Assembly (NCBI GenBank): GCA_001839685.1
Contig: MLAK01000904.1
Span: 44,389 to 108,388 of the forward strand
Length of the DNA stretch: 64,000 nt
From: Tritrichomonas foetus
Lineage: Eukaryota; Parabasalia; Tritrichomonadida; Tritrichomonadidae
Direction: 5' to 3'
The notes below the pieces were generated by a model. It was not told the DNA's origin and did not search any database. It was given only the letters and a program-made list of their open reading frames with translations. Positions 52,347-61,986 of this stretch are shown here, piece after piece (position 1 is the stretch's first letter; every line of letters begins with the position of its first letter). Made by a program: the position numbers and the translations under genes.

Positions 52347-54122
52347 TTAATCATCATTAAGTTCTAAAAACTCAGCATATGTGTTCACTGTTGAAAATGC
52401 AGTCAATCCATCAATAATATCGTTGAAGGATTTAAAATTTTTGCTTTTCAGGTTGTGATATATTTTTTGCCTAATTTCATCCGTTCTTTGATCAATTATA
52501 TACAACTGATTATTGCTATCAAAATAATTAGCTAAAAAGTTTTTAATTTTAAGTATATTGCATGCAATTTCTGTACTAATAGTACTCAAATTTTTATCAA
52601 CAACAAATACAAAAGTAACGCTTTGACTGTTGAAATGATCCGGCAATTCACAACCAAACGTCAATTGCTTAAAATGTGTAAAAGCATATTCAAAACATTC
52701 AATTAAATAATTTGTTGGTATCAAAATAGGAATACAAATAATATTGCTGACTAGGATAGCATTTGCAATTACTGCTGCATTAGCACAAACTTTTTTTCTA
52801 TCTCTGGTATGAAACGTGAAATATATAACAGACTGTTTTTGTTGCTCATTTTCTCTGTTAATGGTTAAAAGGGAAACTGTGCTTGGATTATCATCGAAAT
52901 ATAAATTTCCGGTAATTTCATAAACAGCGTTCATTAATGAGCTTTTTTGACCCATGTCAAGAAAAGAAAAAACATGAAATTTATTATTATTTGGATAATT
53001 TAATATTTGTTTTCTTGGGCTTTGATTTCTGGAATTTCGATTTTTAGAATTTTGATTTCTGCAAATAATATTACTGGAATTTAGATTGCTGAAAAGTTGG
53101 TTTGCAATTTGGTTTTTAGTTAGCACTTTATGATCTAAAATTTCGAAAAAGTGCATCTGAAAATTCGGAATTTTGGGAGTATATTCTGAAAGAATAGTAC
53201 TTTGAAAATTCTGAATTTCCAAATTTTCTTTTTTAGGCAATTTTATTATTACGTCATTAATAAATAAATCAATTGATATCAAAGGCGAAACTTTATATGT
53301 GGAACTGGAAATATTTGAAGAAAATTTACTCTCAATGTAAGCTTTTTCTTTTTCACAAATTTCACCATTTTCAGGATCATTGTGAATATAAAACAGTTTA
53401 TACTTTGGACAAATGCTGGAGATTTGGGGATATCTAAATAAAGGAGACATTAAAACATGCAAAATAATGTCACTATCATTTATGTCTAGATTATTGAAAT
53501 GTGTTTTCTCCTTTTGAACAACTATGGGAACTTGATTCACCAAAAAAAATGCAAAAATTCGATCACGAGTAATAAGTAAATCATTTTTCGTATCAAAAGG
53601 CAAAACTGGAACAGAAATCTTCAAATAATTAATGCTTTTCATCGACATGATTTCATAATCAAGATGTGAACAAGGTGTGATTTCAAATAATACAAATGAA
53701 ATAGCATTATCTTTTAAAAGTTGGTCGAAACATTCACTTAATGACTTATTGGAAAATAAAGAATTTTTTTGATTATTTGTAATTTCGGTTTCTTCAGTAT
53801 CCTTGTTTCTTTTCATATTTAGTAAATCTGTTTGATCATCAAATTTGTAATATTTTCCCATTTTATAAAAATAAATTGTTGGATCTGAAAAAAATGGATT
53901 CTCACTGATTTTCACATCTCCTTTACTGTTATTTGAATGTAAATTTATAATAATATAATGTTTGCGGAGATTTTCGTAACAATAATGTTTGGATTTATCT
54001 TTCGCAATACTTGTTAAGAAATTATTTACATCCCATTTGAAATTATCATCAAAGCTTATTTCCCATGAATCATTCATAGGGATTATTGAGGAAATAATAT
54101 CGTGGGAATTATGGGTTTTCAT
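52347..54122 (-). CDS. GTPase-like protein with damaged P-loop (VLIG/GBP-like), uncertain
   Basis: 591 residues. The last 220 residues look like a large-GTPase domain of the guanylate-binding/VLIG type. HVFSFLDMGQKSSLMNAVYE (about residues 380-400) sits where a G1 P-loop (GxxxxGK(S/T)xLxN) should be. The loop is shortened, with GQKSS in place of the full glycine-spaced sequence. ANAILVSNIICIPILI resembles the strand-helix after G3 in those proteins, and FVFVVDKN may replace G4. The N-terminal 370 residues are Asn/Ser/Ile-rich with no recognised domain. A near-tandem N-S-R-N-Q linker (about 350-370) separates the halves. Nucleotide binding is doubtful. Confidence 0.5.
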   Translation of the reverse strand: MKTHNSHDIISSIIPMNDSWEISFDDNFKWDVNNFLTSIAKDKSKHYCYENLRKHYIIINLHSNNSKGDVKISENPFFSDPTIYFYKMGKYYKFDDQTDLLNMKRNKDTEETEITNNQKNSLFSNKSLSECFDQLLKDNAISFVLFEITPCSHLDYEIMSMKSINYLKISVPVLPFDTKNDLLITRDRIFAFFLVNQVPIVVQKEKTHFNNLDINDSDIILHVLMSPLFRYPQISSICPKYKLFYIHNDPENGEICEKEKAYIESKFSSNISSSTYKVSPLISIDLFINDVIIKLPKKENLEIQNFQSTILSEYTPKIPNFQMHFFEILDHKVLTKNQIANQLFSNLNSSNIICRNQNSKNRNSRNQSPRKQILNYPNNNKFHVFSFLDMGQKSSLMNAVYEITGNLYFDDNPSTVSLLTINRENEQQKQSVIYFTFHTRDRKKVCANAAVIANAILVSNIICIPILIPTNYLIECFEYAFTHFKQLTFGCELPDHFNSQSVTFVFVVDKNLSTISTEIACNILKIKNFLANYFDSNNQLYIIDQRTDEIRQKIYHNLKSKNFKSFNDIIDGLTAFSTVNTYAEFLELNDD

Positions 54123-54905
54123 TTTATACTTTTCTCTAATTTTTGAATGAATAAAGTATTCAAAATAATTTTATACAAAAGTCTTGATGTTGAAATGGCA
54201 TTTTTATGTCAAAAGATCGAACGCGGTTTTCATAAGTTTTGAATTGATCAATCATTTCCCTAAAATGAGTTAGACTGTCTAACTTAGACATAAGGGACGA
54301 ATATACCTGCTTGTAAGTGTACTAATGTAGATATATTTTTTTGATATTTAACAATTATTATTGATAATAAATTTTTATAAATGGATAAATTTTTTTGTTC
54401 ATGAGCAGCAAGGTAAATAGATGGGGATTTTATTTATTTATTTTCTTTTTTCTTTTTTGGAAAAAAAGACGAAATAGAATATTTAGAATTTTAAAAAGTT
54501 TAGTAACAACTTTATAATAAAAATTATCATAGTAAAAATAATCTCGTATTCATTAGGTACTTCTATCTAAATACCAAAACATTGATTATATTGAAAATGC
54601 AAGATTTATCATATTTTTAGATTAAAAAGAAAACAAATTACTCGGATTGAAGTATTAAAACCTCCAAACAATTAATTATGGCTGTTGAATAATTGCAAGG
54701 TAAAAGCAAGCCTGTCGAATATATAAAGTAGTATGACAGTTGTAATAATTCGATTATTTTTGAGTTCTCTTCAAATCAAAAATTTGACTAAGAAGATATT
54801 AAATGTTAAACATAGTGATTGTAATAATGATTGTTTTTTGTGAATTAATTCACCTTTTTTATCAAAATGCTAATTTTGATAAACTAGAATCACTTTTGCT
54901 ATTTT
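54123..54905. other. Intergenic, no gene seen
   Basis: 783 bp, AT-rich. Short frames such as 54803-54991 overlap the phosphatase 3' end on the opposite strand and have no support. Confidence 0.4.
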
Positions 54906-56126
54906 TCAATGATAAATCCTTTCCGCTAGCGGGCGCCTTCGAACATTGTCTATATTTGGGAGTGATTTGCAAGTCTGGGAATTCGACCTAGTGAGCTTCC
55001 TCGAAGGCGCTTCAGATTTAAGAGACTTTCGAAGATTTGTGGCTGATGAAGTGATTGAAGTTTTTTGGAGTGGCAATTTATTTGATCCTGCAACACGCAT
55101 TTGTCGTCTTTGGATTGTTGTTTTCTCACCATTTTTCGGGGATGATGGATGCGGTATTGCTGGTGTATCTAGTGGCAGAAGTGTGAAGGAATATTTCAAA
55201 TCTTCTTCAATTGTCATGTAACATGCGCGAATGATATTATCTGGTGAATGACATGACGATGTGAAAACTGTGACCACATTATGATCAGGTGTGAAGGGGA
55301 AATTGTAACCTTCAGCTGCAACTTGATGTCCACGAATGATCAGTTGTAATTTATTAATTGTGAGGAATTTTCGTGCAGCCGTTAATCCCCACATAACAGT
55401 ATTTCCTCTGTCGCTATCCTCAAAGTACGACACATTGATGTCAGGATCGCTCCATAAAAGGTCGCAAATCAGGCCCGTCTTTGGAATAGTTACCGGTCGT
55501 TTAATTCGGGAAATTTGAGCGACGTGGCCTAAGTCCGGACTGATTCCACCATGAACACAGAAGAAGGCTTTATTTATGACGGCAGCAAGCGGAAGAACAT
55601 TGAAAACATCACAAAATAAATTCCACATTGTTGTGTTGAGCTTTTTTGAGCATTCTTCTGAAAATCCAAAAATGCTGGACATATCATTAGATTCATGATT
55701 TCCCCTTAAAAGGAAAACTCGATCAGGATAGCGCATTTTCATTGCAAAGAGGAGACAAACCACTTCAATTGATTGTGGCCCTCGATCAACATAATCCCCT
55801 AAAAATAGCCATTTCGTATGCGATGGTAGGCCGCCGTGCTTGAATGCTTTGATCAAATCCGTATACATGCCGTGGAGGTCCCCACATATTTTGATTGGGG
55901 CTTCGAGCGATAAAAGTGATGATTCACTAGCGAGGACTTCTTGGGCACCCGTACAGACCCAAATAATATCCTTTATGGTAAATCCAGCGAGATCTTTGGT
56001 CGAAATGAGAGCTTCGTTAATGAGAGCATCAAGTCTCTCGTTCGGATCCATTAGAAATAATTGAATTTGTGATGCTTCAATTTGTGAGTGAATCTGAATA
56101 TTTTCTATTAGATCGACTTTTTTCAT
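54906..56126 (-). CDS. PP1-like Ser/Thr protein phosphatase with basic C-terminal tail
   Basis: 406 residues from the ATG at 56126. The PPP-family metal and catalytic motifs are intact: GDLHG (82-86), GDYVDRG (110-116), RGNHE (141-145) and the VHGG and RGHQ histidines downstream. The core is closest to PP1, though diverged: the usual C-terminal SAPNYC is FTSSCHSP. A 95-residue Ser/Arg/Lys-rich tail follows the core and is absent from standard PP1. It could be a targeting or regulatory segment. The first 25 residues are also extra; an internal ATG at 56051 would remove them. A cytosolic signalling role is expected. Confidence 0.9.
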   Translation of the reverse strand: MKKVDLIENIQIHSQIEASQIQLFLMDPNERLDALINEALISTKDLAGFTIKDIIWVCTGAQEVLASESSLLSLEAPIKICGDLHGMYTDLIKAFKHGGLPSHTKWLFLGDYVDRGPQSIEVVCLLFAMKMRYPDRVFLLRGNHESNDMSSIFGFSEECSKKLNTTMWNLFCDVFNVLPLAAVINKAFFCVHGGISPDLGHVAQISRIKRPVTIPKTGLICDLLWSDPDINVSYFEDSDRGNTVMWGLTAARKFLTINKLQLIIRGHQVAAEGYNFPFTPDHNVVTVFTSSCHSPDNIIRACYMTIEEDLKYSFTLLPLDTPAIPHPSSPKNGEKTTIQRRQMRVAGSNKLPLQKTSITSSATNLRKSLKSEAPSRKLTRSNSQTCKSLPNIDNVRRRPLAERIYH

Positions 56127-56269
56127 AAACAATTATATAAAAATTTCGAGGATTTAAATACTTTTTCAAACAATCGAACTTAAAAATTTGATAATCTCAA
56201 TTTGATTACATAAATATTTGAAAATAATTGAAAAAGTAGAACTAGAATTGAAAAAGAAGAAGAAGAAGG

Positions 56270-56293
56270 AAAAAAAAAAAAAAAAAAAAAAAA
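56270..56293. repeat. 24-base poly-A run
   Basis: Uninterrupted A run about 170 bp upstream of the phosphatase start, following an AAG microsatellite. Confidence 0.9.
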
Positions 56294-56720
56294 TGAGAGC
56301 AATATATTGAAATTGATTTCAATAATTTTCATTGCTTCACTGTAAAATTTCAGAAAAGTTAAAAGGTTTGAAATTTGATTATTTATCACTTATCCCTTCT
56401 CTTGAAATACCATAAGGAATCATGGTTCATTATTCAAGAAGTCATTCCAATATACCAAAAGTGTACAATGCATTGTTATTTATGAAAGAGATGTTTTGTT
56501 TTTTGCCTCAAAATGAGAGATAAAAAACTTTATTTTTCATTATTTTAGGCACAAATAACACCAAATACTTGGCAATGAATTTTAATAAGGTTATTTGCCA
56601 TTATTTCGTAGTTTACTCCAAAAGTATAGTGAATGACAATATTTGGAAAAAAAAATCATCCTGAGATGATTGACATTTTTTTAAGCAAGTTTTTTAATAT
56701 CACATATATATGAAGAGCGT

Positions 56721-56820
56721 GAATATTAATTTGAAAAATGTAAATATTAAAAAATGAGAATATTAATATAAAAAATGTGAATGTTAATATGAAGAATGTG
56801 AATATGAATATGAATAACGT
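56721..56820. repeat. Imperfect 21-bp tandem repeat, about five units
   Basis: Units at 56721-56741, 56758-56778, 56779-56799 and 56800-56820 follow the pattern GAATATTAATATGAAAAATGT with few changes. A shortened 16-bp unit lies at 56742-56757. It is a non-coding minisatellite just beyond the 3' end of the ARMC2-like gene. Confidence 0.8.
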
Positions 56821-56903
56821 AAAAAAAATTGCTTCAAAAAAGAAAGTACATAAATATTTAGTAACAAAATAGATTCTTTTTTTTTTCCATTTTTCATTTC
56901 TAT

Positions 56904-58460
56904 TCATTCTATTTCCCCTAAACACATTTTTACTTCTTCAATTTCAGACACTTCACGACACACTTCTTTTCCTTCTTCAGTTTTCATCAACACTCGCATT
57001 AAATCAATTACATAATCAATAATTCCATAATGCATCAAACTATCCATTCTTCCTTTCATTAGTCCACTTATTCTTTCATTATCAACAATTGCTCCATTCT
57101 TCAAAATGATTAAAACGTTTGCCACAACCATTTCTTCATTAGACCAAGTTTCCAAATCATCAATTGGAGTCTCAAGAAGCGGAATTAATGTGTTCAGATA
57201 TAGAAGGATTGGATTAATTCCGTTTTGCAATTGTGATGCTTTAGATAAACATCTCAAAACTGATACTTTTAATTGAATATTTATCGGTAATTTTAGCATT
57301 TCACATAATTGAGTTAATCCAAGTGGCATTGAAACTTCACAAACGCCATCGATAATCAAATCAGAGATATTCATGGCATTTGCTAATGCGAGAGCAGCAG
57401 ATTCTATTATCTTAGGCGTCTTTGACTGCATTAAAATGAAGAAAGGTGTCAAATCTTCACCTTCTAATACTTCAACACAATCTTTTTCAAGCATCATGAG
57501 CGAAAGTGCCTTTGAAATGGCGGCTTGAATACCAATATCATTCATGTAAATAGTCACAATATCCAAAAGGTAAAGTGGAAGCGAAAATCGGCATATTAAT
57601 GTAAAGTCTTTAATATGATCATATAATTGAGCAAAAAGACTAATTACTTGATAAGAATAAAGTGCATAATCGGGCTTGAATTTCTCCCTCTGAATACTGG
57701 TATTTAATGCTTTACAAATCAATTTCAAAGTATCATATTTTAATATTTCTTCTGCATTTTCTTTATTAGCTGAAATATAACGTAAAATTGCAGCAGAATA
57801 AAGAGAAATTTCCCCATATTGTGTGAAAGCAATATCAATCAGTTTTTTGATGAGCTGACATTGTAGAAACATGCTATCAAAGTCTGAAATTCTGCTCATT
57901 TTGTATAAAAGTTTAACAACAATTGTTAATAATTCACGATCACCTGGCGGCATTATTTTGAATGAGATTGCAAGTGCTTTGAAAAACAAAGGTGACATTT
58001 GGCCAGATTGATAAGAATCCCGAATTAATGTAAAAAGTGCCTGTGTCAGAATATGGTAAACTCTAAAATCAATAGAAACCATCGATTCATTGTCCCATGG
58101 GAATCGTTTTAATATGTCATCCAAAACTGACTCTGGATCGCCACTGTTGAGATTAGGGATAAGATCTAATAATGCTGAAGACCTTGAGGTTGCTGGTTCA
58201 TCAAGTAGTGCCTCTTCAAATTTCTTCATTGATGCGACTGAATGAAGAGGAAGTTGAACAACTTCTTCTTGTCCCTCTTCAGCTGTTACATTGATTGGAG
58301 TTGTTGGACGCATTCCAAGAGCCGAATCGACAAGCCGTCGATTATGAATTGGCGGGAGAACTGGGCGAATAATTGATGGCATTGGCGCATTCTTTTTTGG
58401 TACACGTTTGGGTGATTTTCCAGGGGTTCGAATTAAGGGTTGAACAATTGCTCGACTCAT
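56904..58460 (-). CDS. Armadillo-type protein, ARMC2-like
   Basis: 518 residues. A basic, Pro-rich N-terminus (1-60) is followed by an all-helical region to the end with armadillo-like repeats. The stretch LLTIVVKLLYKMSRISDFDS, then a helix ending IKKLIDIAF, then ILKYDTLKLICKALN follows the helix order and spacing I know from ARMC2. ARMC2 is needed for radial-spoke and central-pair assembly in flagella. Later repeats include EKDCVEVLEGEDLTPFFIL and ALALANAM. Identification rests on pattern, not a computed alignment, so a generic armadillo scaffold is possible. Neighbourhood with an AXDND1-like gene is suggestive only. Confidence 0.5.
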   Translation of the reverse strand: MSRAIVQPLIRTPGKSPKRVPKKNAPMPSIIRPVLPPIHNRRLVDSALGMRPTTPINVTAEEGQEEVVQLPLHSVASMKKFEEALLDEPATSRSSALLDLIPNLNSGDPESVLDDILKRFPWDNESMVSIDFRVYHILTQALFTLIRDSYQSGQMSPLFFKALAISFKIMPPGDRELLTIVVKLLYKMSRISDFDSMFLQCQLIKKLIDIAFTQYGEISLYSAAILRYISANKENAEEILKYDTLKLICKALNTSIQREKFKPDYALYSYQVISLFAQLYDHIKDFTLICRFSLPLYLLDIVTIYMNDIGIQAAISKALSLMMLEKDCVEVLEGEDLTPFFILMQSKTPKIIESAALALANAMNISDLIIDGVCEVSMPLGLTQLCEMLKLPINIQLKVSVLRCLSKASQLQNGINPILLYLNTLIPLLETPIDDLETWSNEEMVVANVLIILKNGAIVDNERISGLMKGRMDSLMHYGIIDYVIDLMRVLMKTEEGKEVCREVSEIEEVKMCLGEIE

Positions 58461-59242
58461 TTAAAAAAAACTTTGAAAAATCGGGTTTTTTAAACGTCTT
58501 CTAGTATTCAATATATGAGTCAATTCGGACAAATAAGCCTTGAATATCTATAATGATTGTCTCATGAATCATTGCAGACATAATGACTCATGCATTGCTA
58601 GTCATTGTTGAAGCTTACAATCTATTGTCATTTTTTAAAGGCATAAATCACATAAAATTTCTGAGATCATGCAAAAAAGTCATATCATTCTATGATTTCC
58701 TTTCTGGATAAATAGTATGGATGAAAAAGTCTCATTTTATAAAAAAAAACTTATTTTCACGATGAAATGATTGAGCACAGTTTCATAGAATCATAAATTT
58801 GTTGATCAAATTATCATAAATTCTTAAATGGAATTTTTTTTGTGAAATTAAATTCAATTAACACTCAGTTGATAAGAACTATCATGAATTATCAAGAAAT
58901 GAAAGAAAAATAACAATTCTTAAAATTTAAAAATACGAGAGTGATTATCATCAACATGAATTTAGCATTTCCTATTAAATGGATATTTGGGTTACAGTTT
59001 TAACTTTTATGGACTAACATTTACACTAAAATCTTTATAGTTCAGGATCGAAAATATTTCAACGAATTTTAAACCAAAATGAGATAAAATTTTGGCCATA
59101 AGAATAGTATAGGTTTATTTCCCTGTTGACTCCAGTGGTAACAAGGATGCCATAAAAAAGAGAAATATGAGAAAAAAAAATAAGATCAAAATTATTTTTT
59201 TTTTACATTTTTATTTATAAATAGAAACATTTTTATGAAATC
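58461..59242. other. Intergenic, no gene seen
   Basis: 782 bp, AT-rich, with short A/T runs at 58740 and 59180-59205. No supported gene. Confidence 0.4.
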
Positions 59243-59563
59243 TTATTGATAGAGACTTTCGTTAGGGGGCTGGTCATGATTTGAGCATGGACGTTGCTGG
59301 AATTTCTCATATATATGCCGTGACACCCAATATTTCCCGAGGGTTGTATTTCCTTTTCGAATTTTTATTTCAACTCTGTTTGAATGTTCCCTGTTTTGGC
59401 ATGGCATTTCTTCGGTTTTGTCATGATTTTTCGATTTTGATGAAAAAATGCGGAAAGCATTTGTTTTGGTCATCACAAACAAAATAAATAAAAAGACCAT
59501 AATAACAATGGCAATGTTCAAATAAATTGGAGATTTGTTCCACGCAAGAAAATCAGATGACAT
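59243..59563 (-). CDS. Small single-pass membrane protein, unidentified
   Basis: 106 residues from the ATG at 59563. One hydrophobic helix (IYLNIAIVIMVFLFILFVM, about 12-31) follows a short N-terminus. A polar, basic cytosolic-type tail rich in Lys, Asn and Arg comes after it, with four Glu and two Cys. No family is recognised. The anchor-plus-tail layout and intact length argue for a real gene, but the support is modest. Confidence 0.45.
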   Translation of the reverse strand: MSSDFLAWNKSPIYLNIAIVIMVFLFILFVMTKTNAFRIFSSKSKNHDKTEEMPCQNREHSNRVEIKIRKGNTTLGKYWVSRHIYEKFQQRPCSNHDQPPNESLYQ

Positions 59564-59817
59564 CTCCAAATTTTAAAGCAACAACTTTTTCACTAAATAC
59601 TTGGTCATATTTCCGGCAAACTTTTTTCATGTCGAAAAACCTTTTTTATTTATTTAATCATGGCAATATTCTTATTTCCTCAATAAATATCACCATCAAT
59701 TATTAAACATGTACATAACCAAATAAATTATTTGAAATAATTCTTATGATATGCAAACGATGAGTCGAGAATAATTTTTAAAAGATTCAAATTACGCAAG
59801 ATTAATTTATTTTTACA

Positions 59818-61986
59818 TTATAATCCGTATCCTAAGGAAATTCCATATTGGAGACTTAATAACAAAATGATGCATAAAATGGTACTAATGATTCCAAATC
59901 TGAATATATCTCTCCTTTTGATATAATTTACACCTTGTGAATCCACAATAGTCATTGCAATTGTATTTGAATAAGTTGTGATTGGCAAAATCATTGTTGC
60001 CGTGATTGCCAAACATCCCTGCATTGCAAAGAGTCTTAGATGATCTCGAAGCGTTGGTGACATGCCAGCAAACCATGAAACAATGGGAAGATAAATCATT
60101 GTAGAAATAGTTTGTGTTAAAAAGTATGTAATAAAAACAGCAACTAAATCAATAATTAAACAAACAACCCATTGATTCAACCTTCCAATACCTGCATCAA
60201 AAACATAAGCACAAATATCTAAAAGACCAGAATGCTGCATCACTCGAATAAGTGAGTTTCCTCCCATAACAAGTAACAAAACACCCCATGGGAGATTAAA
60301 AATACGATGCATTGGTAAAATTCCAGTTCCATAGAACACTAAGATTGGTAACAATCCAATAATTCCAGCATCACCAAACCATGTATAAAAATAGTCAACA
60401 CACCAAATGATTACATCTAAAATAGAAACAATTAAAACAACAATTTGACGCCACCCGAAATCAGTTTTCTTTTTCAACATACGTGGAACTTTATCAACAT
60501 CCGTAGGATTAACATAAATTAATATCATTATGAAGATAAATAAGCACACAACACCAAAAGGAAAACCAGTCGCTAAATATTGTACAATACCAAAAGTTCC
60601 TTTGAGCCCTGTTTCTTCTTGTACAATTGCAACAGCTTGCATTGCTAATGGATTATGTGTTGCAGCCAAAGAACACATGAAACCACCAAAATTACCACCA
60701 AAAGCAATTCCAATCAAAATGCTTTTAGCGAAACTTGAATCTGTTGGAACTTGACGAAGTACAGGTAAAATTAAATCACATATAATATTCGTAGATGCAC
60801 ATGATGAAACCCACATTGCTAAAAATGCATTCAATATGGTAACAGTTGCTATAAAAGCACGTGGACTGGATGATGCCTTTTTAAGTAACCATGAAGAAAG
60901 TGTCTTTTGAAGGTCAGTTTCAACTAATGCTTGACCGATAACCATACCACCGATAATTAAAAACATTGTAGATGACATCATTGCATTCTGAAGATAGCTA
61001 GACATTCCAGCAAGCGATCCAAAAGGTTCGATTGGAACACACCTAGTAATTACGCCAAATACTGGAATATGAAAAGCAGTTATATAAATGGGGGCAGCTT
61101 GAAAGATCCATTGGACAAGACACATAACCAAAATACCAAGACATTTTTGTGCAGTAAAGTTCATTTCTTTACTGAATTTCTTACAATTAAAAAAGTTGAC
61201 AAATTCAAAAGGAAGTAATAAAATATAAGAAATAACCATTGGAATCCATCTAATTGATGAACGACTTGTAGCAAATTCATTCGATTTATTTAAAGGTGAG
61301 TCGTAATTAACTCGATAATTGGGAACTTCATATTGAAGGTTTGGTTCAACTAAAGAATTTAAATCCGATATTAAATTATCTCGAGTTTTGTAACTCTTTT
61401 TTTTGGCGTATTTCCGCATTAAATAAACATATGAGTTATTGACATGATCAATCAATTCTTCAATCGATAATTCAATGTCATAAGCAGTAAAAATAATATT
61501 ACTGACTTCACCAAGTGCTTCTTGGTCTGCAAGTTTTCTGGAATAGTGTGATGCAAGTTTTTGAAGAGACATCATATTCAGCTTAACAAAGGAGCCTAGT
61601 TGATAAGCCAAAATTAATGCTGATAATATTCGTTTCTTAAAGGCTTCAACATTGTTTGCAGTGCCTTTATTTCGACCAGATGATTCAACTCCCATTTTAA
61701 TATCATCTTTTATCGCTACTGTTGTTTCATAAACTTCGGAATATTTTTCTAAAAAAAATGATCGAAATTTCGCAGTGTTTTCAGTAACTTGATTCATAAA
61801 CTTACTCAGACAATCTTCTCGAAGCTTATTCGTAGCAATGGTATCTTGTGATTCAGTGTAGGTAGAATTAACTTTATCTTGAAAGTTATCTATTAACTTT
61901 TTTAGATCAGGATACTGAATATAATATTCAGCCCAATCATCGACGAGACTGTAGTGATATTGCTTTTCGAAATTAACGGTAGTCAT
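59818..61986 (-). CDS. SPX-domain SLC13/DASS-type transporter (Pho87/Pho90-like)
   Basis: 722 residues. The N-terminal SPX domain (about 1-200) begins FEKQYHYSLVDDWAEYYIQY with the DLKKLI helix. It has the later VKLNMMSLQKLASHYSRKL helix that in SPX proteins supplies Lys for inositol pyrophosphate binding. About twelve hydrophobic segments from 240 to the end form an SLC13/DASS transporter, with SCASTN and FGGNFGG motifs and a LLVMGGNSL block. This fusion is the architecture of the yeast low-affinity phosphate transporters Pho87/Pho90, so phosphate uptake gated by inositol pyrophosphates is the likely role. Sulfate or dicarboxylate transport is possible. Plasma or acidocalcisome membrane location is inferred. 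Confidence 0.9.
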   Translation of the reverse strand: MTTVNFEKQYHYSLVDDWAEYYIQYPDLKKLIDNFQDKVNSTYTESQDTIATNKLREDCLSKFMNQVTENTAKFRSFFLEKYSEVYETTVAIKDDIKMGVESSGRNKGTANNVEAFKKRILSALILAYQLGSFVKLNMMSLQKLASHYSRKLADQEALGEVSNIIFTAYDIELSIEELIDHVNNSYVYLMRKYAKKKSYKTRDNLISDLNSLVEPNLQYEVPNYRVNYDSPLNKSNEFATSRSSIRWIPMVISYILLLPFEFVNFFNCKKFSKEMNFTAQKCLGILVMCLVQWIFQAAPIYITAFHIPVFGVITRCVPIEPFGSLAGMSSYLQNAMMSSTMFLIIGGMVIGQALVETDLQKTLSSWLLKKASSSPRAFIATVTILNAFLAMWVSSCASTNIICDLILPVLRQVPTDSSFAKSILIGIAFGGNFGGFMCSLAATHNPLAMQAVAIVQEETGLKGTFGIVQYLATGFPFGVVCLFIFIMILIYVNPTDVDKVPRMLKKKTDFGWRQIVVLIVSILDVIIWCVDYFYTWFGDAGIIGLLPILVFYGTGILPMHRIFNLPWGVLLLVMGGNSLIRVMQHSGLLDICAYVFDAGIGRLNQWVVCLIIDLVAVFITYFLTQTISTMIYLPIVSWFAGMSPTLRDHLRLFAMQGCLAITATMILPITTYSNTIAMTIVDSQGVNYIKRRDIFRFGIISTILCIILLLSLQYGISLGYGL

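Larger units (their letters stand above)
56127..56903. other. Intergenic with homopolymer and 21-bp tandem repeat
   Basis: Spacer between two minus-strand genes. It has a 24-A run at 56270-56293, preceded by GAAGAAGAAGAAG, and the 21-bp tandem at 56721-56820. Hydrophobic minus-strand frames across the tandem are low-complexity artefacts. Confidence 0.45.

Noticed and set aside
56127..56132. Starting the phosphatase at a TTG two codons upstream
   Set aside because: The ATG at 56126 is the natural start.
56656..56925. Hydrophobic minus-strand frame resembling a membrane protein
   Set aside because: The Phe/Ile/Leu runs come from translating the 21-bp AT-rich tandem repeat.
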